Origin: an uncultured Ignavibacteria bacterium | GTDB taxonomy: Bacteria; Bacteroidota; Ignavibacteria; Ignavibacteriales; Ignavibacteriaceae | Direction of reading: 5' to 3' | Assembly (NCBI GenBank): GCA_937996765.1 | Contig: CALKUG010000532.1 | Coordinates: forward strand, 1 to 7,323 | Length of the DNA: 7,323 bases | Shown: positions 1 through 6,238 of the stretch, in pieces | How positions within the stretch are numbered: the first letter of the stretch is position 1 | Layout of the letters: the number at the start of each line of letters is the position of its first letter | Translations under genes and position numbers: made by a program | The notes under the pieces: generated by a model | Databases searched by the model: none | Seen by the model: the letters and a program-made list of their open reading frames with translations, nothing else | What the model was told of the DNA's origin: nothing

Positions 1-2341
1 GGGGGGTGTATGGCTGTCCGCTTGAATATCGCAAAATAGCACTCACTGAAAAATCGTCGGGTACAAAATATACCGAAGTAAGATTCAGGGTATGCCTCTG
101 GTCCCAACCAAACGGAACATCTCGCGGTCTTGGGTCTTTTCCTGCTGCAGCTCTGTTTGCCGATTCACGCGGATCTGAAGAATTACCCTGAGCAAATTGT
201 AAGGTATAATCTGCTGTAGCACTAAAGGGACCAAAATCTCTTCCTGTTATCGAAAGCGTGATACCGTTCACTGAACCAAAATCAATATTGGTAAATTGCC
301 CGTATTCCGCTGCAGTATATGTTTCGATAAATTGCACACCCAACAAATCACGTATATCTTTGTAGAAGAAGGAGAATTCAACACCAAGATTCTGATTAAG
401 GGCTTGTTTAAGACCAAACTCATATTGTGCAGTAAACTCAGGATTTAGATTAGGATTACCCATAACCCCATAGTTAACGGCACCCGCTTGTAAATCTTTT
501 AGTATTGAGTAATCTGCATTGTTGTAAAGCAAACCAAGTCCGGGCATTTGGTAAAAGTGCCCGTATGAAAAATACAAAGAGGCGGCATCGGTAAGTGGGA
601 AACTAAAACCTAAACGAGGGGCTAAAGCATATTTTATAGTAGTAGCTTTGGGCAACGAAGCGGGTGCACCGGTAATTGAATTTGCGGGATTTGCTAAGTC
701 GCTCGGCATTAAAGCTGCGGCATCAAAATATTCTAAACGCAAACCTGCTCGGATGACTAAGTCACCTAATTCAAGTCGATCCTGTAAATACCCTGCCATT
801 TGACGAGGGCGATACAAACGTATTCCCGGAACATCGGGTAATGTTTCGCGGGGCACTAATTTTACAACACCATCCACAATAACGTTAGTAATGTAACCCG
901 GGGAACCAAATGACATTTCTGAGTATTGCAATTCAAACCCGGCTTCAACTAAATTGCTTCTATTAATCTGGTAAGTGTAATCCAATTTACCAACATAGGA
1001 ATCTGTTTTTTGTACAAAACGTCCTAAATCAACACCCTGTATTATTGCTCCATTTTCATAATTGTCATCGCCTCTTGGCTGACCCGCAACAAGGTAACGA
1101 GGGTCGTAAATCGATTCATATTTATAGTCGGAATAATCGAAGTAGTTTTGGCGTAAACTTAACTTATAAAACATCTCGGGTGATATAGTATGGGTAAAGT
1201 TAAATCCGTGGGTAAACGAAGTTGTTGAGCTTGTTTTTGTTCCCTCGGGATTAAAACGGAAAGAATGATTATAAGGATTTCTTTCGTTCAAATTATAAGT
1301 CATCTGATAACTTATCTGAAAATCATCAAACGAAGAATTAGCAAGCTTAAATTGACCTGACCACTCTTCGTATGTATTCATTGCAATTGTTTCATTATCC
1401 CCTGTTGGGCGATAAACTTTCAACTGAAAATCACTGGTATCTGTTGGGTTAAATCTACGTTCTCCGTATAACCAACCATCGTTCACATAGCGGCGTCCAC
1501 TGATAAAAAATGTTGTTTTATCAATACCTGTAGGTCCGCTTAAAGTTGCCTGATAATTTTGTATTGTTAGTGGTTTAACATCGTCGTTATTTGGATAGCG
1601 GGTAGCATCGGTTGTGTAAAAATCACCGCCAAATGCTTCAAAATACCATTCAAATCTTTCTGAACCGCTACGAAGAATTGCATTTACAACGCCCGACATC
1701 GCTTGTCCATATTTAGCATCAAAGGTTCCGCTAATTACTTGAACTTCTTGAATAACTGAACGATCCAAATTTAGAGTAGAAGAGTTATCGTAAGGATTGT
1801 TAACACTCACACCATCAACTTGATATTGCACTTCACCGATACGACCACCGCGAAAGTGACCGTTAACAACGCCTGCTTGCAGATTAACAATTTCATTAAG
1901 ATCCTGCACGGGCAGATTTGCTATTTCCTCTTTAGAAATAGAAGAAACACTACTTGTCTGATTTACCTCAACAATAGGTCGTTTGGCTACAACAACAACT
2001 TCCTGACTAATAACAACATCATCACTGAGTTCTACATCAATCTTGGTAGTTTGATCGGCATTAATTCTAATATTTTCAACCACCTTAGCCTGAAAACCTA
2101 TGTAAGTGTAGCGAACGGTATAAGTACCCGCGGGGATGTTGAGCACGTTGTAATAACCTTCCAAATCGGTGCTGGCGCCTAATTTAGTTCCGGTTACAAT
2201 TACCGTTGCGCCGGCAAGAGCTTCGCCTTGATTATCTACTATTCTTCCTGAGAGTTTCCCTGTTGTTTGGGCTGATACTACAACCGCAAAAAGAGTAACC
2301 ATCAAAAGTGTAAGTGTTAGAGGATGTAATTTTAGTTTCAT
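1..2341 (-). CDS. TonB-dependent outer-membrane receptor with N-terminal carboxypeptidase-regulatory-like domain (3' end outside window)
   Basis: The frame is open from an ATG at 2341-2339 to the left edge with no stop, giving 780 residues of an incomplete protein. Residues 1-24 form a signal peptide (basic MKLK, hydrophobic stretch, VSA before QTTG). Residues about 25-110 are a carboxypeptidase-regulatory-like beta-sandwich (GRIVDNQGEALAGATV, then GTYTVRYTYIGF). A TonB-box-like stretch, QEVVVVA, lies at 113-119. The plug domain covers about 120-230 (SISKEEIANLPVQDLNEIV, FRGGR, YQVDGVSVNNPY, DAKYGQAMSGVVNAI). The rest alternates aromatic and polar residues as in a beta-barrel and reaches 'YSSGQPYTPP', typical of the late barrel; probably one to two hundred residues are missing. 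Such receptors import bulky substrates across the outer membrane using TonB/ExbBD energy. A carbohydrate substrate is inferred only from the neighbours. No SusD-like partner precedes it. The ribosome site is weak (CGGA, 5 bases before ATG), and a terminator hairpin lies just upstream. Confidence 0.93.
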   Translation of the reverse strand, partial: MKLKLHPLTLTLLMVTLFAVVVSAQTTGKLSGRIVDNQGEALAGATVIVTGTKLGASTDLEGYYNVLNIPAGTYTVRYTYIGFQAKVVENIRINADQTTKIDVELSDDVVISQEVVVVAKRPIVEVNQTSSVSSISKEEIANLPVQDLNEIVNLQAGVVNGHFRGGRIGEVQYQVDGVSVNNPYDNSSTLNLDRSVIQEVQVISGTFDAKYGQAMSGVVNAILRSGSERFEWYFEAFGGDFYTTDATRYPNNDDVKPLTIQNYQATLSGPTGIDKTTFFISGRRYVNDGWLYGERRFNPTDTSDFQLKVYRPTGDNETIAMNTYEEWSGQFKLANSSFDDFQISYQMTYNLNERNPYNHSFRFNPEGTKTSSTTSFTHGFNFTHTISPEMFYKLSLRQNYFDYSDYKYESIYDPRYLVAGQPRGDDNYENGAIIQGVDLGRFVQKTDSYVGKLDYTYQINRSNLVEAGFELQYSEMSFGSPGYITNVIVDGVVKLVPRETLPDVPGIRLYRPRQMAGYLQDRLELGDLVIRAGLRLEYFDAAALMPSDLANPANSITGAPASLPKATTIKYALAPRLGFSFPLTDAASLYFSYGHFYQMPGLGLLYNNADYSILKDLQAGAVNYGVMGNPNLNPEFTAQYEFGLKQALNQNLGVEFSFFYKDIRDLLGVQFIETYTAAEYGQFTNIDFGSVNGITLSITGRDFGPFSATADYTLQFAQGNSSDPRESANRAAAGKDPRPRDVPFGWDQRHTLNLTSVYFVPDDFSVSAILRYSSGQPYTP

Positions 2342-2364
2342 GACAATCCGTATGATTTCCGGTT

Positions 2365-2397
2365 AAAAAAAGCGTGGGCGATAAACTCGCCCACGCT
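2365..2397 (-). terminator. Intrinsic terminator hairpin between the CBM9-like gene and the TonB receptor gene
   Basis: Positions 2371-2381 and 2387-2397 form a perfect 11-bp GC-rich stem (AGCGTGGGCGA) with a 5-base loop. On the minus strand it is followed by seven T (2371-2365). This is a textbook Rho-independent terminator for the secreted-protein gene, whose stop codon is 17 bases upstream. The receptor ATG lies only about 24 bases beyond the T tract, so the receptor appears to depend on read-through. There is no T tract on the other side, so it is directional. Confidence 0.88.
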
Positions 2398-2413
2398 TGC
2401 ATTCATCAACAAA

Positions 2414-4297
2414 TTATTTTATGAGCATCATTTTTGATACTGCACTTGTCTGTACTGAACCTAACTCGTTAACTAAAGTTACGCGATAGTAATACACACC
2501 TGAAGTAAGATTGGAACCGTTAAACGAAATGTTGTGGGTTCCGCTTGCTATATTATTTACTTGCTGCTCGCCAACTAATTGACCGAGTGTGTTGTAAACA
2601 GTAATAGTTACGTTTCCGGAAGTTGGAGCGTTAAATGAAATTACAGTTGAAGGGTTAAACGGATTTGGATAATTACCGTTTAATTGAAGAGTTGTAGGAA
2701 CTGCAACAACTTCATTTTCATTTGATGTAGGAACATCAGCAATTCTCATCCATGCATATGCTGGACCGCCAGCGTTTTCACGGAACCACCATGCACGGGT
2801 ACCGTAATTATTATCAGGGTTATCAAACGAATCGCCATCTGCATACATTAAACCTGCAAATAATGCTCTATCAGAATAGTTGGCATCATAACCAAATCCT
2901 GCGAGGTCTATCTCGGCTTCAATAATATAACCAACATCTATATCATCGTTTTTATTGATGGTAGTGCCGGGTTTTAATTTTGCACCGTATTTTGCTTTAC
3001 CGGAATCAACTAACTGTGGAAGATAATCGTAAGCAGAGATATCACCGGTTCCTGACCAGTTAATTCTTAAATAACGTGGCTCGGGTAAATTATCCGAATT
3101 TAAGTCATCTCTATCAGCAAGGGTTAAAGCTATACCATCAATTTGATCGAAAAGTTCAGAACCCTGCACTAATTGGTCGCTTACATCTGCAGCAACATAG
3201 AGTTTTGTGCCTTTAACCATCATTTTAATTTTTGCATTACCTGCATCCAATACAGGGGGCTTTTTACCATTAAGTTCGGGTTGAAACTGTCCGCTCATAA
3301 ACGAACCAACGGTAGGGTATCCCTTGCGTGAAGCACTATCATCGAAAGCGATGTTAAAGCTATATGCAGAATTCCACTCAGCTTCGGTTAATTGTCCGTC
3401 GAGGGTAATGGTACCTGGTGATACAATCAGAGGAACCGTAACATCAGCTGCCAAAGGTGTTGGTACTGAATTTAATCCAATTGCCGGGTCAACAACAATA
3501 CGTTGAACGTTGTTTGCATTTGCATTACCCCAAGGGCTTTGCAAGTGTGTTCTTGTTGTGCTTATTTTATCGGGTGCACCTTCGTACAAGTAGTCGCAAT
3601 CCCAAATCGAGAAGTTGATACCAACGATGTCACCACCAACCTGTGTTGGTTTGTAACCTACGATTTCAAGGTCGATTTTCATTTCAACAACCCAGCCTTT
3701 ATCACGTTGGCCGTCGTTGGCTGAGCCATCTATGGTTATGCCTGCATCCCATGCAGCTTTTTGGTCAGAAGTTCTGAGGGTATCGTTAAAATTGCCGAAT
3801 TTACCGACAAATCTTGGCATTCCACCTACTGGTGGTTTGAAACCATCGCCAAGTCCTGCATACCAGTAAGTTAAGAAGTACTCAGAAGCCAAAGCGGGAT
3901 TAGATTGTGTACTTTTATCTTTAACTGACATGAGGATAGCATCCCAACGAGCCCAATCAACCGAACCAACGATTGAAGAATCAGGGATGGTAAATGATAT
4001 GTACAAATATTTATCCTGAGAAAGGAATTTAACTGTTGCACGTGTGGGGTCGGTTACTGCGCCTTCCTGAAATTCAGGGCGCCATCCACCCGTAGGTAGC
4101 AAACCGGCTTTACCGTATTCAATTTTAACCGAATCAGCTTTTTTCCATTCAGGTTCATTTAACACGCCGTCAAGTGTGATTGTGGCGTTTCCTATATTGC
4201 GCGCAACTGTTGCATCTTGGCGTCCTTGAGCTTGTGCAAACCCAACAAACACCACAACAATCATAGCGACCGATAAGAACTTATCTCTAAGTTTCAT
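2414..4297 (-). CDS. Secreted protein with two CBM9-like domains and a type IX secretion sorting domain
   Basis: This 627-residue protein begins with a signal peptide (residues 1-23, MKLRDKFL, hydrophobic core, AQA before QGRQD). Two related CBM9-like/DOMON-type units follow. The first covers about 36-270 and opens with LDGVLNEPEW (42-51); the second covers about 293-523 and opens with LDGQLTEAEW (299-308). Each has the family's later elements (KYLYISFTIPDSSI and KLYVAADVSDQLV, then amphipathic strands such as GWVVEMKIDL and GYIIEAEIDL). Residues about 536-627 are a Por-type C-terminal sorting domain (NYPNPFNPST at 542-551, VYNTLGQLVGE, TSGVYYYRVTL, ending MMLIK), which directs export through the type IX system and surface attachment or release. 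No catalytic domain is visible, so it is probably a surface glycan-binding protein; this role is inferred. I chose the ATG at 4297 because the signal peptide starts there and GGAG sits 7 bases upstream. The frame stays open another 34 codons to a TTG at 4399, but that would bury the signal peptide and cross a terminator hairpin. Confidence 0.92.
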   Translation of the reverse strand: MKLRDKFLSVAMIVVVFVGFAQAQGRQDATVARNIGNATITLDGVLNEPEWKKADSVKIEYGKAGLLPTGGWRPEFQEGAVTDPTRATVKFLSQDKYLYISFTIPDSSIVGSVDWARWDAILMSVKDKSTQSNPALASEYFLTYWYAGLGDGFKPPVGGMPRFVGKFGNFNDTLRTSDQKAAWDAGITIDGSANDGQRDKGWVVEMKIDLEIVGYKPTQVGGDIVGINFSIWDCDYLYEGAPDKISTTRTHLQSPWGNANANNVQRIVVDPAIGLNSVPTPLAADVTVPLIVSPGTITLDGQLTEAEWNSAYSFNIAFDDSASRKGYPTVGSFMSGQFQPELNGKKPPVLDAGNAKIKMMVKGTKLYVAADVSDQLVQGSELFDQIDGIALTLADRDDLNSDNLPEPRYLRINWSGTGDISAYDYLPQLVDSGKAKYGAKLKPGTTINKNDDIDVGYIIEAEIDLAGFGYDANYSDRALFAGLMYADGDSFDNPDNNYGTRAWWFRENAGGPAYAWMRIADVPTSNENEVVAVPTTLQLNGNYPNPFNPSTVISFNAPTSGNVTITVYNTLGQLVGEQQVNNIASGTHNISFNGSNLTSGVYYYRVTLVNELGSVQTSAVSKMMLIK

Positions 4298-4304
4298 AGT
4301 GTAT

Positions 4305-4308
4305 CTCC
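4305..4308 (-). promoter_or_regulatory. Shine-Dalgarno site of the CBM9-like secreted protein
   Basis: GGAG on the minus strand lies 7 bases before the ATG at 4297. It decides the start of the secreted-protein gene in favour of 4297 over the upstream in-frame TTG at 4399, which lacks a comparable site. Confidence 0.75.
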
Positions 4309-4336
4309 GATGTTTTTGGTGAACTGCTTTGTGTTG

Positions 4337-4382
4337 AAAAAATAAAAAAAGCACTGCCCGGCAGAAGCCGAGTGTGCTTTTT
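4337..4382 (-). terminator. Terminator-like hairpin in the leader of the CBM9-like gene (possible attenuator)
   Basis: On the minus strand, AAAAAGCAC (4382-4374) pairs with GTGCTTTTT (4354-4346). Inside this, CTCGGC pairs with GCCGGG (one T-G wobble) around a TTCT loop, separated from the outer stem by a small 1x2 internal loop. The 3' side runs into seven T, one A and six T (4350-4337). It could end the transcript of the permease operon, since no other terminator lies between 4538 and here. However, it lies downstream of the predicted operator-controlled promoter and 40 bases before the secreted-protein start, so it could also act as an attenuator. A shorter T run on the other side (4378-4382) would allow weak activity in the + direction. 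Confidence 0.8.
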
Positions 4383-4448
4383 CCGTTTTCACCACACAAA
4401 ACTTTTTATCTTGAAAATTAAACTGTAAAAATTGATTCATACTATCCG

Positions 4449-4477
4449 TTTATAAAATGTAAACGATTACATTGTAA
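4449..4477 (-). promoter_or_regulatory. Sigma70-like promoter for the envelope genes
   Basis: On the minus strand a -35-like TTACAA (4477-4472) and a -10-like TATAAA (4454-4449) are separated by exactly 17 bp. Transcription would start near 4442, giving a leader of about 145 bases before the secreted-protein ATG. The assignment is strengthened by a repressor-type palindrome filling the spacer. Promoter consensus in this lineage is uncertain, so the exact hexamers are a prediction. Confidence 0.6.
4457..4472. promoter_or_regulatory. LacI-family operator palindrome
   Basis: ATGTAAACGATTACAT is a 16-base palindrome matching its own reverse complement at 14 of 16 positions. It has a central CG, the hallmark of LacI-family operators in carbohydrate regulons (TGTAANCGNTTACA pattern). 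It occupies 16 of the bases from the end of the -35 through the spacer of the predicted promoter, the arrangement expected for direct repression with release by a sugar effector. The regulator gene is not in the window. Confidence 0.82.
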
Positions 4478-4538
4478 AATTACAAAACTTTTCTATTAAG
4501 TCAAGAGATTTTTTTTTTACTTGCTTCTATTTTAGTAA

Positions 4539-5357
4539 CTATTCTTTTACTGCACCCATCATTATGCCTTGCATATAGTACTTTTGGAGTACAAGGAACA
4601 CCAACATAACGGGTAAAATGGTGAGAACTGAGCCTGCCATCATAAGTTCGGGATCTTTGGTATGCTCGCCCATCAAATTTGCAAGGGCAACGGGCAAAGT
4701 CCACATACCATCATCTGTTAACACTATCAAAGGCCACAAGAAATCGTTCCATGTTCCCATAAATGTAAATATTCCCAATGTTATTAGTATTGGGGTGGCC
4801 AAAGGGAGAATTACTTTTCTATAAATCTGAAAATCAGTAGCGCCATCCATACGCGCCGACTCAATTAGGCTATCGGGTATTGAAAGTGCGTATTGGCGAA
4901 TCAAAAATATACCAAAAATGTTTGCGAGTCCCGGAATTACAATAGCCATATAGGTATTGATAAATCCAAACTGCTTCAACAATAAAAACAAGGGAAGCAT
5001 GGTTACCTGCGAGGGTATAATCAATGCAGAGAGTAATGCGTTAAATATCATTCCCTTTCCTTTAAACCGATACTTCGCAAATGCGTATCCTGCCATAGAA
5101 TTAAAAACTAACGAGACTCCGGTTACAAGAACCGAAAGTAACAGGCTGTTGAAAAAATTTGTGGCAAATCGCAAACGAGTAAACAGTATTTCGTATTGCA
5201 CAAAGGTAAATGGGTTTGGAATAAGCGTTGGTGGGTATGTTGAAGCTTTTCCATCTGCCATAAATGATGCAGCAAGCATCCAAAAAAACGGAATAAGTGT
5301 GAGAATACTTAATACTGCAAGTGCTGTGTATAGTCCGATAATCTTTAGATTCTTCAC
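4539..5357 (-). CDS. Carbohydrate ABC transporter permease, MalG/UgpE type
   Basis: This 272-residue protein is the normal length for the second membrane subunit of a CUT1-type sugar importer. About six membrane segments are visible: about 8-30, 70-92, 103-125, 136-156, 183-205 and 245-265. The cytoplasmic EAA loop that docks the ATPase is clear at 166-185 (ESARMDG, ending VILP). The N-terminal motif TLIPFFWMLAASF and the segment PNPFTFVQYEILF are typical of MalG/UgpE relatives. The start is a GTG at 5357 whose GTGA overlaps the stop of the upstream permease by 4 bases, with AGGGGG just before it, so translation is coupled. It is the last gene of the transporter cluster; no terminator follows until the hairpin near 4377. 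The substrate cannot be read from the sequence beyond a likely mono- or oligosaccharide. Confidence 0.95.
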   Translation of the reverse strand: MKNLKIIGLYTALAVLSILTLIPFFWMLAASFMADGKASTYPPTLIPNPFTFVQYEILFTRLRFATNFFNSLLLSVLVTGVSLVFNSMAGYAFAKYRFKGKGMIFNALLSALIIPSQVTMLPLFLLLKQFGFINTYMAIVIPGLANIFGIFLIRQYALSIPDSLIESARMDGATDFQIYRKVILPLATPILITLGIFTFMGTWNDFLWPLIVLTDDGMWTLPVALANLMGEHTKDPELMMAGSVLTILPVMLVFLVLQKYYMQGIMMGAVKE

Positions 5358-6238
5358 ATTGCCCCCTTACGCTTTTGGATCGCAAGCTGAACTAATGTTC
5401 CGGCAAAAATCACTATAAACAACATAAACGCAATAGCTGTAGAGTAGCCCATATTCCACCAACGGAACCCTTCCTGGTACATATACTGTACAATACTAAG
5501 TGTGCTGTTTAGCGGACCTCCCTGTGTCATTATATAGGGCTCGGCAAACAATTGAAAATAGCCTATAATTGTGGTAATTGTTATAAACACGGTAGTTGGT
5601 GCCAACATAGGCAGTGTAATATTTCTAAATTTATCCCACGCCGTTGCCCCTTCAATATCGGCAGCTTCGTAGAGATATTGAGGGATGTTTTGCAATCCCG
5701 CAATAAAAATAATCATATTGTATCCAAAATTTTTCCATACCGACATCAAAACAATTGCCGGAAGTGCAAGTGTGGTATCCCCCAACCAATCCTGTGCAGG
5801 TATTCCTACAAAACTAAGAATGTAATTGAGGTATCCAAATTTAGGATGATATACATAACGCCAGACTACCGCAACAGCTACTAACGTAGTAACAACAGGC
5901 ATAAAAAACGAGAGCCTAAACATCCCTTTGTGTTTTATGAGTTTATTGTTTAGCAACAACGCTGCAGTTAATGATACTGCTATGCTTAAGGGCCCCGAGA
6001 AAATAACGAAGGTAAAAGTATTACCCATCGCCTTCCAAAACAATGGATCTTCTAATAGCCGCGCGTAGTTCTCAAAGCCAACAAGTCGAACATTGCTGAA
6101 ATCAGCAAGAGAATAAATATCAAAATCGGTAAAGCTCATAAACAAAGCGGCCAATACCGGAATAAAAAAGAACACACCTATTGCGGCTAATGCTGGAAAT
6201 AAAAACAAAAATGCAGAACGTGCATCACTTCTTGCCAT
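5354..6238 (-). CDS. Carbohydrate ABC transporter permease, MalF/UgpA type
   Basis: This 294-residue inner-membrane subunit belongs to the CUT1 sugar-importer class. Membrane segments lie at about 9-33, 73-96, 107-130, 157-181, 212-233 and 261-285. The ATPase-docking EAA loop is at 191-210 (EAADIEG, ending ITLP). Other family marks are the early LFPALAAIGVFFFIPV and the late AEPYIMTQGGPLNST, followed by an MGYSTAIAFMLF-like last helix. I chose the ATG at 6238 over the adjacent GTG at 6241: the ATG shares one base with the stop of the binding-protein gene (TGATG), and AGGAG stands 7 bases upstream. It overlaps the next permease by 4 bases. It should form a heterodimer with that protein. It lacks the extra N-terminal helices of E. 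coli MalF, as is usual for the UgpA-like branch. Confidence 0.95.
   Translation of the reverse strand: MARSDARSAFLFLFPALAAIGVFFFIPVLAALFMSFTDFDIYSLADFSNVRLVGFENYARLLEDPLFWKAMGNTFTFVIFSGPLSIAVSLTAALLLNNKLIKHKGMFRLSFFMPVVTTLVAVAVVWRYVYHPKFGYLNYILSFVGIPAQDWLGDTTLALPAIVLMSVWKNFGYNMIIFIAGLQNIPQYLYEAADIEGATAWDKFRNITLPMLAPTTVFITITTIIGYFQLFAEPYIMTQGGPLNSTLSIVQYMYQEGFRWWNMGYSTAIAFMLFIVIFAGTLVQLAIQKRKGAM

Larger units (their letters stand above)
4294..4440 (-). other. Possible 48-codon leader ORF upstream of the CBM9-like gene
   Basis: An open frame runs from an ATG at 4440-4438 to a TGA at 4296-4294. Its stop overlaps the ATG of the secreted-protein gene as ATGA. The predicted peptide starts MNQFLQFNFQDKKF and is rich in Phe, Lys and Asn, with no domain I recognise. 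It passes through the hairpin at 4346-4382. Its start is only about 2 bases past the predicted transcription start, so it would be nearly leaderless on that transcript; on a transcript from further upstream it would have only a weak GGA site. It may be a chance open frame in AT-rich DNA. I list it because of the exact stop/start overlap. Confidence 0.22.

Noticed and set aside
1..6. Run of six G at the window start as a possible assembly artefact
   Set aside because: On the minus strand it encodes the end of YSSGQPYTPP, a common motif of this receptor class, so it is normal coding sequence.
1820..2182. 120-codon open frame on the + strand
   Set aside because: It is antisense to the plug and regulatory-like domains of the TonB receptor; the composition is that of a shadow frame.
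4298..4399. In-frame 34-codon N-terminal extension of the secreted CBM9-like protein, starting at a TTG
   Set aside because: It would place the clear signal peptide internally, encode through a terminator hairpin and T tract, and lacks a good ribosome site; GGAG precedes the ATG at 4297 instead.
4499..4504. TTGACT on the minus strand as a -35 element
   Set aside because: It matches the consensus well, but the best -10-like sequence (TACAAT) is 22 bp away and the 17-bp position holds only AATTTT; the TTACAA/TATAAA pair is better placed.
4509..4518. Run of T just downstream of the MalG-type permease as a terminator tail
   Set aside because: On the coding (minus) strand it is a run of A with no GC-rich stem before it; it cannot act as an intrinsic terminator for the permease operon, though it could favour promoter activity.
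4957..5418. 153-codon open frame on the + strand
   Set aside because: It lies wholly antisense to the two permease genes, whose family identity is clear, and its translation resembles no protein family.
5552..5884. 110-codon open frame on the + strand
   Set aside because: It is antisense to the MalF-type permease, has a high cysteine content and no recognisable motif, as expected of a shadow frame.
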